This document shows, in pieces, positions 1 to 5,996 of a stretch of 37,120 nucleotides of DNA. The notes under the pieces were generated by a model. It ran no database searches, was not told where the DNA came from, and saw only the letters and a list, made by a program, of their open reading frames with translations. This stretch comes from Hyphomicrobiales bacterium (GTDB taxonomy: Bacteria; Pseudomonadota; Alphaproteobacteria; Rhizobiales; Rhizobiaceae). Numbering within the stretch: the first letter of the stretch is position 1; every line of letters starts with the position of its first letter. The stretch spans positions 1 through 37,120 of the forward strand of contig PAPH01000059.1 of the NCBI GenBank assembly GCA_002709005.1. The letters are read 5' to 3'. The position numbers and the translations under genes are program-made.

Positions 1-369
1 AATGCCGGCACCCAGACGATGACGGTGACGGTGCGGGCGCTCGCCACCCGCGACCTCGACATCTACAATGCCGGCCGCATCATCCGCCGCGAGGCGACGG
101 TGGGGCTGATCAACGGCCTGTTGTTCTCCACGGTGATCGGCACGGTCGCCGCGATCTGGTTCGGCAATCCCGCCCTCGGCGGCGTCATCGCCGCGGCGAT
201 GGTGGTCAACATGCTCGCCGCGGCACTCGCGGGCATCCTGCTGCCGCTGCTTCTCGACAAGTTCGGCGCCGATCCGGCGATTGCTTCGGCGGTGTTCGTG
301 ACGATGGTGACCGACGTGATCGGTTTCTTCGCCTTTCTCGGGCTGGCGAGCCTGTGGCTGGTGGGCTGA
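1..369 (+). CDS. mgtE: Magnesium transporter MgtE, C-terminal fragment
   Basis: This is the C-terminal part of an MgtE-type magnesium channel of the inner membrane; the gene begins before the window. The reading frame is open from base 1 (first residues NAGTQTM), and NAGTQ is a conserved stretch of the MgtE transmembrane domain. About 122 residues remain. They contain at least three hydrophobic segments (roughly 33-50, 55-80 and 92-120) ending in LWLVG. The ATG at 19 is internal and not a true start. The N-terminal MgtE_N and CBS gating domains would lie upstream and cannot be checked. No T-rich hairpin follows the stop, and the next gene on the same strand begins 121 bases later with its own operator. 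Confidence 0.88.
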   Translation, partial: NAGTQTMTVTVRALATRDLDIYNAGRIIRREATVGLINGLLFSTVIGTVAAIWFGNPALGGVIAAAMVVNMLAAALAGILLPLLLDKFGADPAIASAVFVTMVTDVIGFFAFLGLASLWLVG

Positions 370-433
370 ACGACAAGCCGGAACATTCCTTCAGCGGGGA
401 GCAATTGCCCGGCGTCTGGTCACGGCCGGCGAA

Positions 434-455
434 TTGACTTATACGTAAAGGTCAA
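434..455. promoter_or_regulatory. Operator dyad for the MerR-family regulator
   Basis: A 22-base imperfect palindrome, outer arms TTGAC and GTCAA, centre ACGT, with 18 of 22 positions symmetric. It lies 35 bases before the TTG start of the MerR-type gene. MerR-family dimers bind dyads of this kind, and LiuR-type operators contain ACGT cores. The left arm, TTGACT, could also serve as a -35 element, but no good -10 follows at normal spacing. Autoregulation is inferred. Confidence 0.6.
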
Positions 456-490
456 AGCCCGCTCATGGGCAGCTACGGGACTGGCTCGTT

Positions 491-877
491 TTGAATCGCT
501 ATTACACCATCACGGAACTCACGCGCGAATTCGGCATCTCCACGCGCACACTCCGCTTCTACGAGGACGAGGGGCTGATCCAGCCCGAGCGCAGGGGCCG
601 CACGCGCCTTTACCGTACAGCCGACCGGCATCTGATCCAGGAAATCCTGCGGGGCCGCCGCGTCGGGCTGTCGGTGGCCGAGATCCGCGAGATCATCCAG
701 GTCTACAAGGATCCGCCGGGTGAGGCGGGGCAGCTCAGGCTTCTCATGCGCAAGGTCGAGGAAAAGCGCGAGGAACTGCGTCAGAAGCGCAAGGACATCG
801 ACGATACGCTCACCGAGCTCGACAATATCGAGGATTCGTGTCTGGCGCGGCTGGCCGAGATCGGCGTGCGGAGCTAG
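491..877 (+). CDS. MerR-family transcriptional regulator (LiuR-like)
   Basis: A 128-residue DNA-binding regulator. The N-terminal winged helix-turn-helix (residues 4-72) has the MerR hallmarks YTITELTREFGIS, RTLRFYEDEGL and RRGRTRLY. A long helix follows (about 80-120, rich in K, R and E) and would form the dimerisation coiled coil. The short C-terminus has one cysteine but no metal-binding cluster, so a metal sensor is unlikely. It most resembles the LiuR-type regulators of branched-chain amino acid and acyl-CoA catabolism, but no liu genes are nearby, so its targets are unknown. The start is TTG at 491: no in-frame ATG lies close upstream, the HTH begins at residue 4, and GGGA lies about 10 bases before it. 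A strong dyad at 434-455 suggests it controls itself. Confidence 0.85.
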   Translation: MNRYYTITELTREFGISTRTLRFYEDEGLIQPERRGRTRLYRTADRHLIQEILRGRRVGLSVAEIREIIQVYKDPPGEAGQLRLLMRKVEEKREELRQKRKDIDDTLTELDNIEDSCLARLAEIGVRS

Positions 878-944
878 AGCTTTGGATTCTAGAGCATCTT
901 TTCTGCGTCGGGCAATTCCGGTTGCACTCAGGATACCCTAACCG
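878..944. repeat. Possible remnant of a dispersed rhizobial intergenic repeat
   Basis: This convergent 67-base gap contains TCTAGAGCATCTTTTC followed by GGCAATTCCGG. From memory, such words occur in short palindromic elements scattered between genes in Rhizobiales. Only a partial copy is visible, without a complete inverted arm, so this is tentative. The T-rich stretch may also help end transcription of the MerR gene. Confidence 0.25.
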
Positions 945-1409
945 TCAGATCCAGCGGCGCACCGCGCGGCAATAGGCTTCGTATTTATATCCGAAATTGG
1001 CGATCAGGTGATTTTCCTCCCGCCGCACGGCGAGGAAATGGGTGAGGACCGCGTCGGCGATCGCCAGCGGCACGAACCACATATTGCCCAGAACGAGGCC
1101 CGCGCCCAGAAGCAGCATGACGTTCGAGACGTAGATCGGGTTGCGCGAATAGCCGAAGGGTCCGTTGACCACGAGATGGCTTGTCGAGCGGTTCGGCCAG
1201 ATCGTGGTGCGTGCCTTGTGGAGTGCCATCATCGCCCAGACGTCGATCGACATGCCAGCGGCCAGGAGCGCCACGCCGAGCGGGCGCGCCATTGGAAACT
1301 GCAGCGGGAAGGGCGCGTTGTGGCCGAGCACGAGGCCGGTGACGACCGCGACGACAAGGATGGCTGGGGGCCAAGGGAATGCGGTGGGTCTCTTCCTGTA
1401 GCTGTTCAT
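945..1409 (-). CDS. Isoprenylcysteine methyltransferase-like membrane protein
   Basis: A 154-residue integral membrane protein of the ICMT/phospholipid methyltransferase superfamily. It has four likely membrane segments (about 14-30, 40-60, 90-110 and 110-128). The C-terminal signature is clear: GPFGYSRNPIYVSN, then the paired acidic residues RREENHL, then FGYKYEAYCRAVRRW. In this superfamily these elements form the S-adenosylmethionine pocket. Bacterial members methylate diverse lipophilic substrates, and the substrate here cannot be deduced. I chose the ATG at 1409 because it precedes the first hydrophobic segment and gives a typical length; an alternative ATG at 1487 would add 26 polar residues. 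It is convergent with the MerR gene and is preceded by a DUF1624 gene on the same strand. Confidence 0.8.
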   Translation of the reverse strand: MNSYRKRPTAFPWPPAILVVAVVTGLVLGHNAPFPLQFPMARPLGVALLAAGMSIDVWAMMALHKARTTIWPNRSTSHLVVNGPFGYSRNPIYVSNVMLLLGAGLVLGNMWFVPLAIADAVLTHFLAVRREENHLIANFGYKYEAYCRAVRRWI

Positions 1410-1538
1410 CGCGGTGCCAGTTCTCCGCACCTGACGGTACGGCGTTGTATTTCGTCCTGCCCCTCGTTCAACCCGAAAATCCGTCATCGTCTCTGTCCCC
1501 GGTCCCCATCCGTGCCAGTCGATCCGGTCTCCACCGGA

Positions 1539-2531
1539 TTAGTCGTCGCCCATTGCGCTCGCTGTGCACATGCGGGCCATTTCCATGATCTGCGGATCAC
1601 TTGCCGGATCGAGCCTGCCGGTCTGAACCGCGTCCAGCTTGCCGGTCTCGGCGAGCCTTTCGGCGGTGCAGGAGCAGAACCTTTCGCACATCGCGGCCTC
1701 CTGATTAGCAAGGCAACCTTGCCGGCAACTGGAAAGATATGCCTCCGTCCGGTCCGGCGGCATGATCTGGCTCAAACTCCAGACCAGCGCGATGAGCACA
1801 GGTTGGTGGAGGAGGTAAAAGGCAAGACTGTGGCGGCCGATGAAATCGAGCGGCCTGAGCGCGGTTTTCCACTTCTGATTTTCGCCCGGCTTCCATTGTG
1901 CCATTCGGGCGATCAGTCCGGACGATTTTGCGAGCCTGCCGGCCGCGATGCCGAAGAGCACCGGACCGAACCACGGAAAGAAGGGAACGAAATCGAGCGA
2001 ACGGGGCAGACGTTCGGACAGGCCGGTCCAGATCAGCCAGGGTGGGTCGAATGCGGGGGAGACGACATAGAACGGCAGCGCGACGGCCGCAGCGCCCGCC
2101 ACGAACGCGATTGGAGCGGGCAGGCGCAGAAACAGAAGGGCGACCACGCTCGATACGGCGATGGAATGGAGAATGCCGTAGTAGACGAAGGCATCGGGGA
2201 AAGCGACATAGGTGCCGAGCGAAACAAGGAGTGCGGCGCCCACCACGGTTGCCAGGCGGCGAAGGAACTTGTCGGGCTTGAAGACCGGCCAGTGCGCCAG
2301 CACCAGGCTGACGCCTACGAGGAAGAGGAAGCTCGAGGCAATGGACCGCGCGTAAAATTTCGGCCAGCCGCTCCCCGCCGTTCCGGGATCGAGATAGCCG
2401 AAGGTCTCGAGATCCCAAATCAGGTGATAGTGCGCCATCGCGAGAAGCGCTAGGGCGCGCGCAAGATCAATGGCTTCCACGCGACCCGTCTTGGGAGGCG
2501 CGGACAAGCCCGCCGCTGGCTCGGTCGTCAT
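1539..2531 (-). CDS. DUF1624 / heparan-alpha-glucosaminide acetyltransferase-like membrane protein
   Basis: A 330-residue polytopic membrane protein. The N-terminus (residues 18-47: VEAIDLARALALLAM, HYHLIWDLETFGYL) matches the DUF1624 family, whose members are related to membrane acyltransferases that acetylate sugars. About seven hydrophobic segments span residues 20-265, and a late motif, RHSLAFYLLHQPVLIAL, matches the family's final helices. The biochemical role in bacteria is unproven; cell-envelope glycan acylation is an inference. An unusual soluble tail of about 65 residues carries six cysteines in CxxxC, CxxxCxC and single arrangements, suggesting disulfides or a metal site. The ATG start at 2531 fits the first polar segment. 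It lies 51 bases before the longer alternative start of the downstream ICMT-like gene, so the two may be co-transcribed. Confidence 0.78.
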   Translation of the reverse strand: MTTEPAAGLSAPPKTGRVEAIDLARALALLAMAHYHLIWDLETFGYLDPGTAGSGWPKFYARSIASSFLFLVGVSLVLAHWPVFKPDKFLRRLATVVGAALLVSLGTYVAFPDAFVYYGILHSIAVSSVVALLFLRLPAPIAFVAGAAAVALPFYVVSPAFDPPWLIWTGLSERLPRSLDFVPFFPWFGPVLFGIAAGRLAKSSGLIARMAQWKPGENQKWKTALRPLDFIGRHSLAFYLLHQPVLIALVWSLSQIMPPDRTEAYLSSCRQGCLANQEAAMCERFCSCTAERLAETGKLDAVQTGRLDPASDPQIMEMARMCTASAMGDD

Positions 2532-2631
2532 TCAATACCCCGTTCGAATGAGCTTTTCAGCCGTGTGTCATACCGGCTGATTCGTCGTCAGATGGAAAGA
2601 TTGCAAAATGGCGCAACTAAGGATTTCGGTT

Positions 2632-2898
2632 CTACAAACCAAGAGTGGCGATCCGGAGACGGTAGACGCCGCGCAGCTCCTCCGGCGTTACCGGCTTGCC
2701 CTTGCGCAGGAACTCGATCTCGCCATTCTTCGCCAGACCGACGAGAACGGCGCGCAACGGCTTCATCGCCCGTCCCCACGCCTTCGTATCGGCGCCGGCG
2801 AGCTTGCGCGCCACCTCGCCCGGATCGATCGAGGCACCCGGGCGGGCGCTCGCGATCTCGCCCAGGACGGCTCGAACGTTTTCGGCGTTGATCGGCAT
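2632..2898 (-). CDS. DUF3253 domain protein
   Basis: An 88-residue soluble protein. The sequence from MPINAENVRAVL to YRLR fits the DUF3253 family, small proteins predicted to have a winged-helix-like fold: helical elements at 5-16, 26-36 and 40-57, and the ending KPVTPEELRGVYRLR. No enzyme motif is visible and the function is unknown. The true start is the ATG at 2898. A much longer open frame reading through from 3618 overlaps the DUF599 gene and is a shadow. The start lies only two bases after the DUF599 stop codon, so the two genes form a transcription unit with probable translational coupling. Confidence 0.75.
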   Translation of the reverse strand: MPINAENVRAVLGEIASARPGASIDPGEVARKLAGADTKAWGRAMKPLRAVLVGLAKNGEIEFLRKGKPVTPEELRGVYRLRIATLGL

Positions 2899-2900
2899 CG

Positions 2901-3602
2901 TCACGGTCGGATCCCCGGCTCCAGCGGGATCGCAGCGTCCTGGGCGGGGGAATAAAACTGCCGGCGGACGAGGACGGCGATGACCAGGAGGCTGGTTGCC
3001 ATCAGCACCAGCGGGCCCGCGAACCAGCCGAGATAGCCGATCGCCATGAAGATCGTCCTGAGCCCGGCATTGAAGCTCTGGCCGGCAAGGATGTTCATGT
3101 CGGCCGCGCGGTCCGCCGCGGCATCGAGCGCGTCCGGCTCGGTCTCGGCGACCTTGGCCGGCGGAATGGCGCCGAAGAGGATCGACGAATAGTTGAACAG
3201 GCGGTAGGCCCAGCCGAACTTGAAGAAGGCATAGGCGAAGATGCCGGTCAGCCCGATCACCTTGATCTCGAATGCGACCGGCGAGGGCTCGATCTCGAAG
3301 GGAAGGGTGCGGAAGACGCCGAGCACCTCCTCGGTGGCGCCGAGCAGCGCGAAACAGCCGCCGATGGCAAAGATGGTGGTGGAGGCAAAGAATGCCGTGC
3401 CGTTCTGCAGCCCGTTGAGGATCGCGGTATCGATCATCCTCAGGTCGCGCTGCGCCGCCATCCGGAACCAGGCCCTGCGATGGGTGTTCATGCGTTGCGA
3501 CAGGCTGGTGCGACCGAGCGCATGCCACGGCTGTGTGGTCTGCGAGAAACCGGACCAGAGAGCGAGAAACCAGAGAACGGCGAGGATGTCGGTAATGCCC
3601 AT
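2901..3602 (-). CDS. DUF599 family inner-membrane protein
   Basis: A 233-residue membrane protein of the DUF599 family. Four main hydrophobic segments are visible: about residues 4-20, 70-90, 112-132 and 183-210. The conserved loop between the first two contains HRRAWFRMAAQRDLRMID and NGLQNGTAFFAST, typical of the family. Its function is unknown. The start is set at the ATG at 3602 because the sequence then begins directly with the first hydrophobic helix (MGITDILAVLWFLALW); the upstream ATG at 3659 adds a basic, cysteine-containing leader with no supporting ribosome site. It is followed after two bases by the DUF3253 gene. A CtrA-like half site lies upstream. Confidence 0.8.
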   Translation of the reverse strand: MGITDILAVLWFLALWSGFSQTTQPWHALGRTSLSQRMNTHRRAWFRMAAQRDLRMIDTAILNGLQNGTAFFASTTIFAIGGCFALLGATEEVLGVFRTLPFEIEPSPVAFEIKVIGLTGIFAYAFFKFGWAYRLFNYSSILFGAIPPAKVAETEPDALDAAADRAADMNILAGQSFNAGLRTIFMAIGYLGWFAGPLVLMATSLLVIAVLVRRQFYSPAQDAAIPLEPGIRP

Positions 3603-3923
3603 GACGCCCTTTTGGCACGGCGCGCGGTTGGTTACCAGATGCGCCCGCCAGCCCCGCACACGGTTAACGTCTTATTTACGCCTGTGTCCCAATTGTGGAC
3701 GGCCCCCATGCAGCATTTTGGCCATCTCCCCGGGGAAGTCATTGGAATGGTTGAGAGGTCCGGAAACAGCATGAGAGCTATGCGTAAAACGGGCCCGAAT
3801 TCGGCCACTTTTGCACTTGCGAAGACATTACCGAAGGATTAATACCCGCAGCCGTGTCCGCGATATGAACGATTAAATTCGAACACTCCCACCGCGGGTG
3901 CACAGGGGTAAAACGGAGATTAA
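3603..3923. other. Intergenic region between divergent DUF599 and microprotein genes
   Basis: This 321-base gap holds no convincing gene of its own. A 23-codon ATG frame at 3768 lacks a ribosome site and is not called. The region must carry promoters for DUF599 (minus) and the microprotein at 3924 (plus). TTAA-N7-TTTA lies at 3664-3678, and several AT-rich words (GGATTAATACC near 3837, GATTAAATTCG near 3870) stand out against the GC-rich background. Confidence 0.5.
3664..3678. promoter_or_regulatory. CtrA-like site (TTAA-N7-TTTA)
   Basis: The alphaproteobacterial cell-cycle regulator CtrA binds TTAA-N7-TTAA. This sequence has the exact spacing with one mismatch in the second half. It lies about 62 bases upstream of the DUF599 start. 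A one-off match of this size can occur by chance. Confidence 0.3.
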
Positions 3924-4025
3924 ATGGACGATAGCGCGACCAAAAGCTGCTGGGGCATTACCGTACGTGCGGTGATCGGTTTCAGCGGCATCATCGTACT
4001 CGCATATCTGATCGGCGGCTTCTGA
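3924..4025 (+). CDS. 33-residue single-pass membrane microprotein
   Basis: A very short gene encoding 33 residues: a polar N-terminus (MDDSATKSCWG) followed by one hydrophobic segment (residues 12-31, ITVRAVIGFSGIIVLAYLIGG). A ribosome site, ACGGAGAT, sits 3 bases before the ATG. An intrinsic terminator begins 30 bases after the stop, so this looks like a free-standing transcription unit. A single cysteine at residue 9 lies just before the membrane segment. I do not recognise a named family. The protein would be an inner-membrane small protein that might modulate a larger membrane partner, which is inference. The unit of ribosome site, hydrophobic reading frame and terminator is what supports the call. 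Confidence 0.6.
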   Translation: MDDSATKSCWGITVRAVIGFSGIIVLAYLIGGF

Positions 4026-4054
4026 CCGTCAGACCAACGAGATTTCAGTTCAAG

Positions 4055-4090
4055 GGCAGCGCGTGAGACATGATCCGCGCTGCCTTTTTG
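4055..4090 (+). terminator. Rho-independent terminator of the microprotein gene
   Basis: A perfect 9-bp stem, GGCAGCGCG (4055-4063) with CGCGCTGCC (4076-4084), 12-base loop, followed by TTTTTG. It lies 30 bases after the 33-codon gene and points with it. Confidence 0.85.
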
Positions 4091-4103
4091 TTTGCCCGGA
4101 GAT

Positions 4104-4140
4104 CCCGTCTGGCGCCCGGTTGAAGCGGAATCCAGACGGG
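4104..4140. repeat. Inverted repeat in the gap between the microprotein and SDR genes
   Basis: CCCGTCTGG (4104-4112) and CCAGACGGG (4132-4140) form a perfect 9-bp stem with a 19-base loop. Neither side is followed by a T-run. It may act as a transcript-end stabiliser for the minus-strand SDR gene, whose stop is at 4232. Confidence 0.4.
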
Positions 4141-4231
4141 TAATTCATCACCAGGGCTGCCTGGCGGCGGTGGTGCCTGCTTTCGCCGTCTTCCTTGAGG
4201 CGATGCGCCGCCGGCAGCAAGAGCGGATCGC

Positions 4232-4987
4232 CTACCGTTCCTCGAACCAGTCCACCGCATCTGCACCGGCGGGCAGGGTCATCGGGCAATCGGCATCGGT
4301 CGCCGCGCGAAAGACTGCTTCCGCAACATCCTGCGCGGTCGTTACCGGGCCGCTCTGGCTCGCCTGCATGGCGGCGATCGTCTGCTGGGCGAAACCGGCA
4401 TAGGCCTCGGGAAACCCGCCATTCGCCTCGATTTTCGCCCGTGCGCTGTTGCCGAAGCTGGTGGAAGGCGCTGCGCCCGGCAGGATGACCCGCGTGCGGA
4501 TACCGAACTCCGCCAGTTCCAGCGCGGCTGCCTCGGTGAGCGCGTTCACGGCTGCCTTGCTCGCGCGGTAGACGGAGAGAAGCGGCAAAGGCCTGATCGT
4601 GGCGCTGGAGCTGACATTGACGATCACGCCACTCCGTCGCTCGCGCATTCCGGGCAGCACCGCCTGCATCATGGCGATCGTGCCGAAGGTGTTGGTTTCG
4701 AAGATCCGTCGCACCATCTCCAGCGAGGTGCCTTCGACGGCATTGAGCCAGCCGATGCCGGCATTGTTGACCAGCACGTCGATCGGGCCGGCAGCAGCGA
4801 CGGCGTCGCGGATACTGTCGGGATCCGTGACGTCGAGCTCAAGGACGCGCAGACGATCGTCGGCGGGCAGGGTGTTGGCTGACGGGTCGCGCATCGTGGC
4901 GACGACATTCCATCCCTGCGAGAGGAAATGGCTTGCGGTCGCGCGGCCGAAGCCGGTTGAGGCGCCGGTGATCAGAACGGTTTTCAT
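4232..4987 (-). CDS. Short-chain dehydrogenase/reductase (SDR) oxidoreductase
   Basis: A 251-residue cytoplasmic NAD(P)-dependent oxidoreductase of the classical SDR family, of usual length. The dinucleotide-binding motif TGASTGFG is at 7-14, the NNAG motif at 74-77, the catalytic serine in VSSS near 126-128, and the YRASK tyrosine/lysine pair at 140/144. R33 at the end of the second strand (ATMRD) favours NADP(H). The substrate is unknown. The gene is divergent from an AraC-family regulator 91 bases away, and such pairs commonly have the regulator controlling the enzyme. The start ATG at 4987 has an AGGAGAC ribosome site. The C-terminus (DADCPMTLPAGADAVDWFEER) is intact. Confidence 0.9.
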   Translation of the reverse strand: MKTVLITGASTGFGRATASHFLSQGWNVVATMRDPSANTLPADDRLRVLELDVTDPDSIRDAVAAAGPIDVLVNNAGIGWLNAVEGTSLEMVRRIFETNTFGTIAMMQAVLPGMRERRSGVIVNVSSSATIRPLPLLSVYRASKAAVNALTEAAALELAEFGIRTRVILPGAAPSTSFGNSARAKIEANGGFPEAYAGFAQQTIAAMQASQSGPVTTAQDVAEAVFRAATDADCPMTLPAGADAVDWFEER

Positions 4988-5035
4988 GTCGGGTCTCCTT
5001 TAAACGATGAGTGACAGATAGGCAGGAGAACCCGG

Positions 5036-5065
5036 ACGTGCTACGAGCGATAGTCCGTAGCGTGT
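5036..5065. promoter_or_regulatory. Dyad in the SDR/AraC divergent promoter region
   Basis: Inverted arms GCTACG and CGTAGC (5040-5045, 5056-5061), extended by ACGT and GTGT to a 30-base dyad with 8 of 10 arm positions paired. It lies 14-43 bases before the AraC-type start and 49 bases from the SDR start. It is a good candidate operator for the AraC-type regulator or another dimeric regulator. Confidence 0.5.
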
Positions 5066-5078
5066 TTGAGATCGTCCA

Positions 5079-5978
5079 ATGTTGATTGATCCGGTGGGGC
5101 AGATCATCCGTCTGCTGCAGCCGAGCGCATCCTTTTCGAAGTTTGTGACGGCAACCAGCCCCTGGGCCGTGCGCCCGCCTGGCGAGGGGCCGTTCTATGC
5201 CGCCTTGCTCGAGGGCGACGTGGAACTGTCGATGAAGGGTCATTCGCCGGTGCGGCTGTCGGGCGGGGATTTCATCCTGATGCCGGCATCCACCGATTTC
5301 ACGGTCACGGGTGTTGCGTCGCCGTCGGACCTGGTGCTGGATCCGATCGAGATCAGCCCGGGTGTCTTCCATGTCGGCGGTCCGGGCGAGCCCGATACAC
5401 GCATGCTGGTCGGCTATTGCTCCTTCGGCACCCATGATGCCGGGCTTCTGGTCTCGCTTTTGCCGAGCCAGGTGATTGTACGCGGCGAGAGGCGGCTGAC
5501 GACCCTGGTCGAGCTTCTGAACGACGAGACGCGCGCGGCACGACCAGCTCGCGACGCGGTGCTGGCCCATCTTCTCGAAGTGCTGCTGATTGAGGCGTTC
5601 CGTGCCTCGAAGGGGCCCGCCGCGGCACCCGGTCTCCTGCGGGGACTGGCCGACGAGAGGCTTGCGGCGGCGCTGCGCTGCATGCACGGCGAGCCGACCC
5701 GGTCCTGGACGGTGGGCGAACTGGCGCGCAAGGCAGCGTTGTCGCGGTCCACCTTCTTCGACCGCTTCAAGCGCGAGGTCGGCGTCGCGCCGATGGAATA
5801 TCTGCTCGGCTGGCGGATGGCGCTCGCCAAGGATTTCTTGCGCGACGAGCGCCTCACCATCGCCGAGATCGCCCGACGTGTGGGCTACAGTTCACAAAGC
5901 ACCTTCAGCGTCGCGTTCGCCCGTTCGGTCGGGGCCTCGCCAACGGCCTATGCGCGGGACTTCGTCGCGGCCGAGTAA
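5079..5978 (+). CDS. AraC-family regulator with cupin sensor domain
   Basis: A 299-residue transcription factor. Residues 8-185 form a cupin-type ligand domain of the AraC-binding class (LSGGDFILMPAST is a cupin-like turn). Residues 200-295 form the double helix-turn-helix: RSWTVGELARKAALSRSTFFDRFKREVG is the first HTH and LTIAEIARRVGYSSQSTFSVAFARSVG the second, followed by SPTAYARDF, the usual end of the family. The inducer is unknown. The gene is divergent from an SDR enzyme and shares a short regulatory region with a 30-base dyad, so the SDR gene is its most probable target. ATG at 5079 was taken as the start; no strong Shine-Dalgarno is visible, with GAGATCG about 10 bases upstream. It ends 18 bases from the convergent dimethylformamidase-like gene. 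Confidence 0.88.
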   Translation: MLIDPVGQIIRLLQPSASFSKFVTATSPWAVRPPGEGPFYAALLEGDVELSMKGHSPVRLSGGDFILMPASTDFTVTGVASPSDLVLDPIEISPGVFHVGGPGEPDTRMLVGYCSFGTHDAGLLVSLLPSQVIVRGERRLTTLVELLNDETRAARPARDAVLAHLLEVLLIEAFRASKGPAAAPGLLRGLADERLAAALRCMHGEPTRSWTVGELARKAALSRSTFFDRFKREVGVAPMEYLLGWRMALAKDFLRDERLTIAEIARRVGYSSQSTFSVAFARSVGASPTAYARDFVAAE

Positions 5979-5996
5979 GTCCGCCCGGCTTCGCCC

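Noticed and set aside
1008..2453. A 481-residue plus-strand frame opposite the ICMT-like and DUF1624 genes
   Set aside because: Shadow frame with highly charged low-complexity product spanning two real genes and their gap.
2899..3618. Extension of the DUF3253 frame upstream to 3618 (328 residues)
   Set aside because: It overlaps DUF599 in another frame and has an arginine-rich shadow composition; the DUF3253 domain begins exactly at the ATG at 2898.
3768..3839. A 23-codon ATG frame in the DUF599/microprotein gap
   Set aside because: No ribosome site, no terminator and no hydrophobic or structured pattern.
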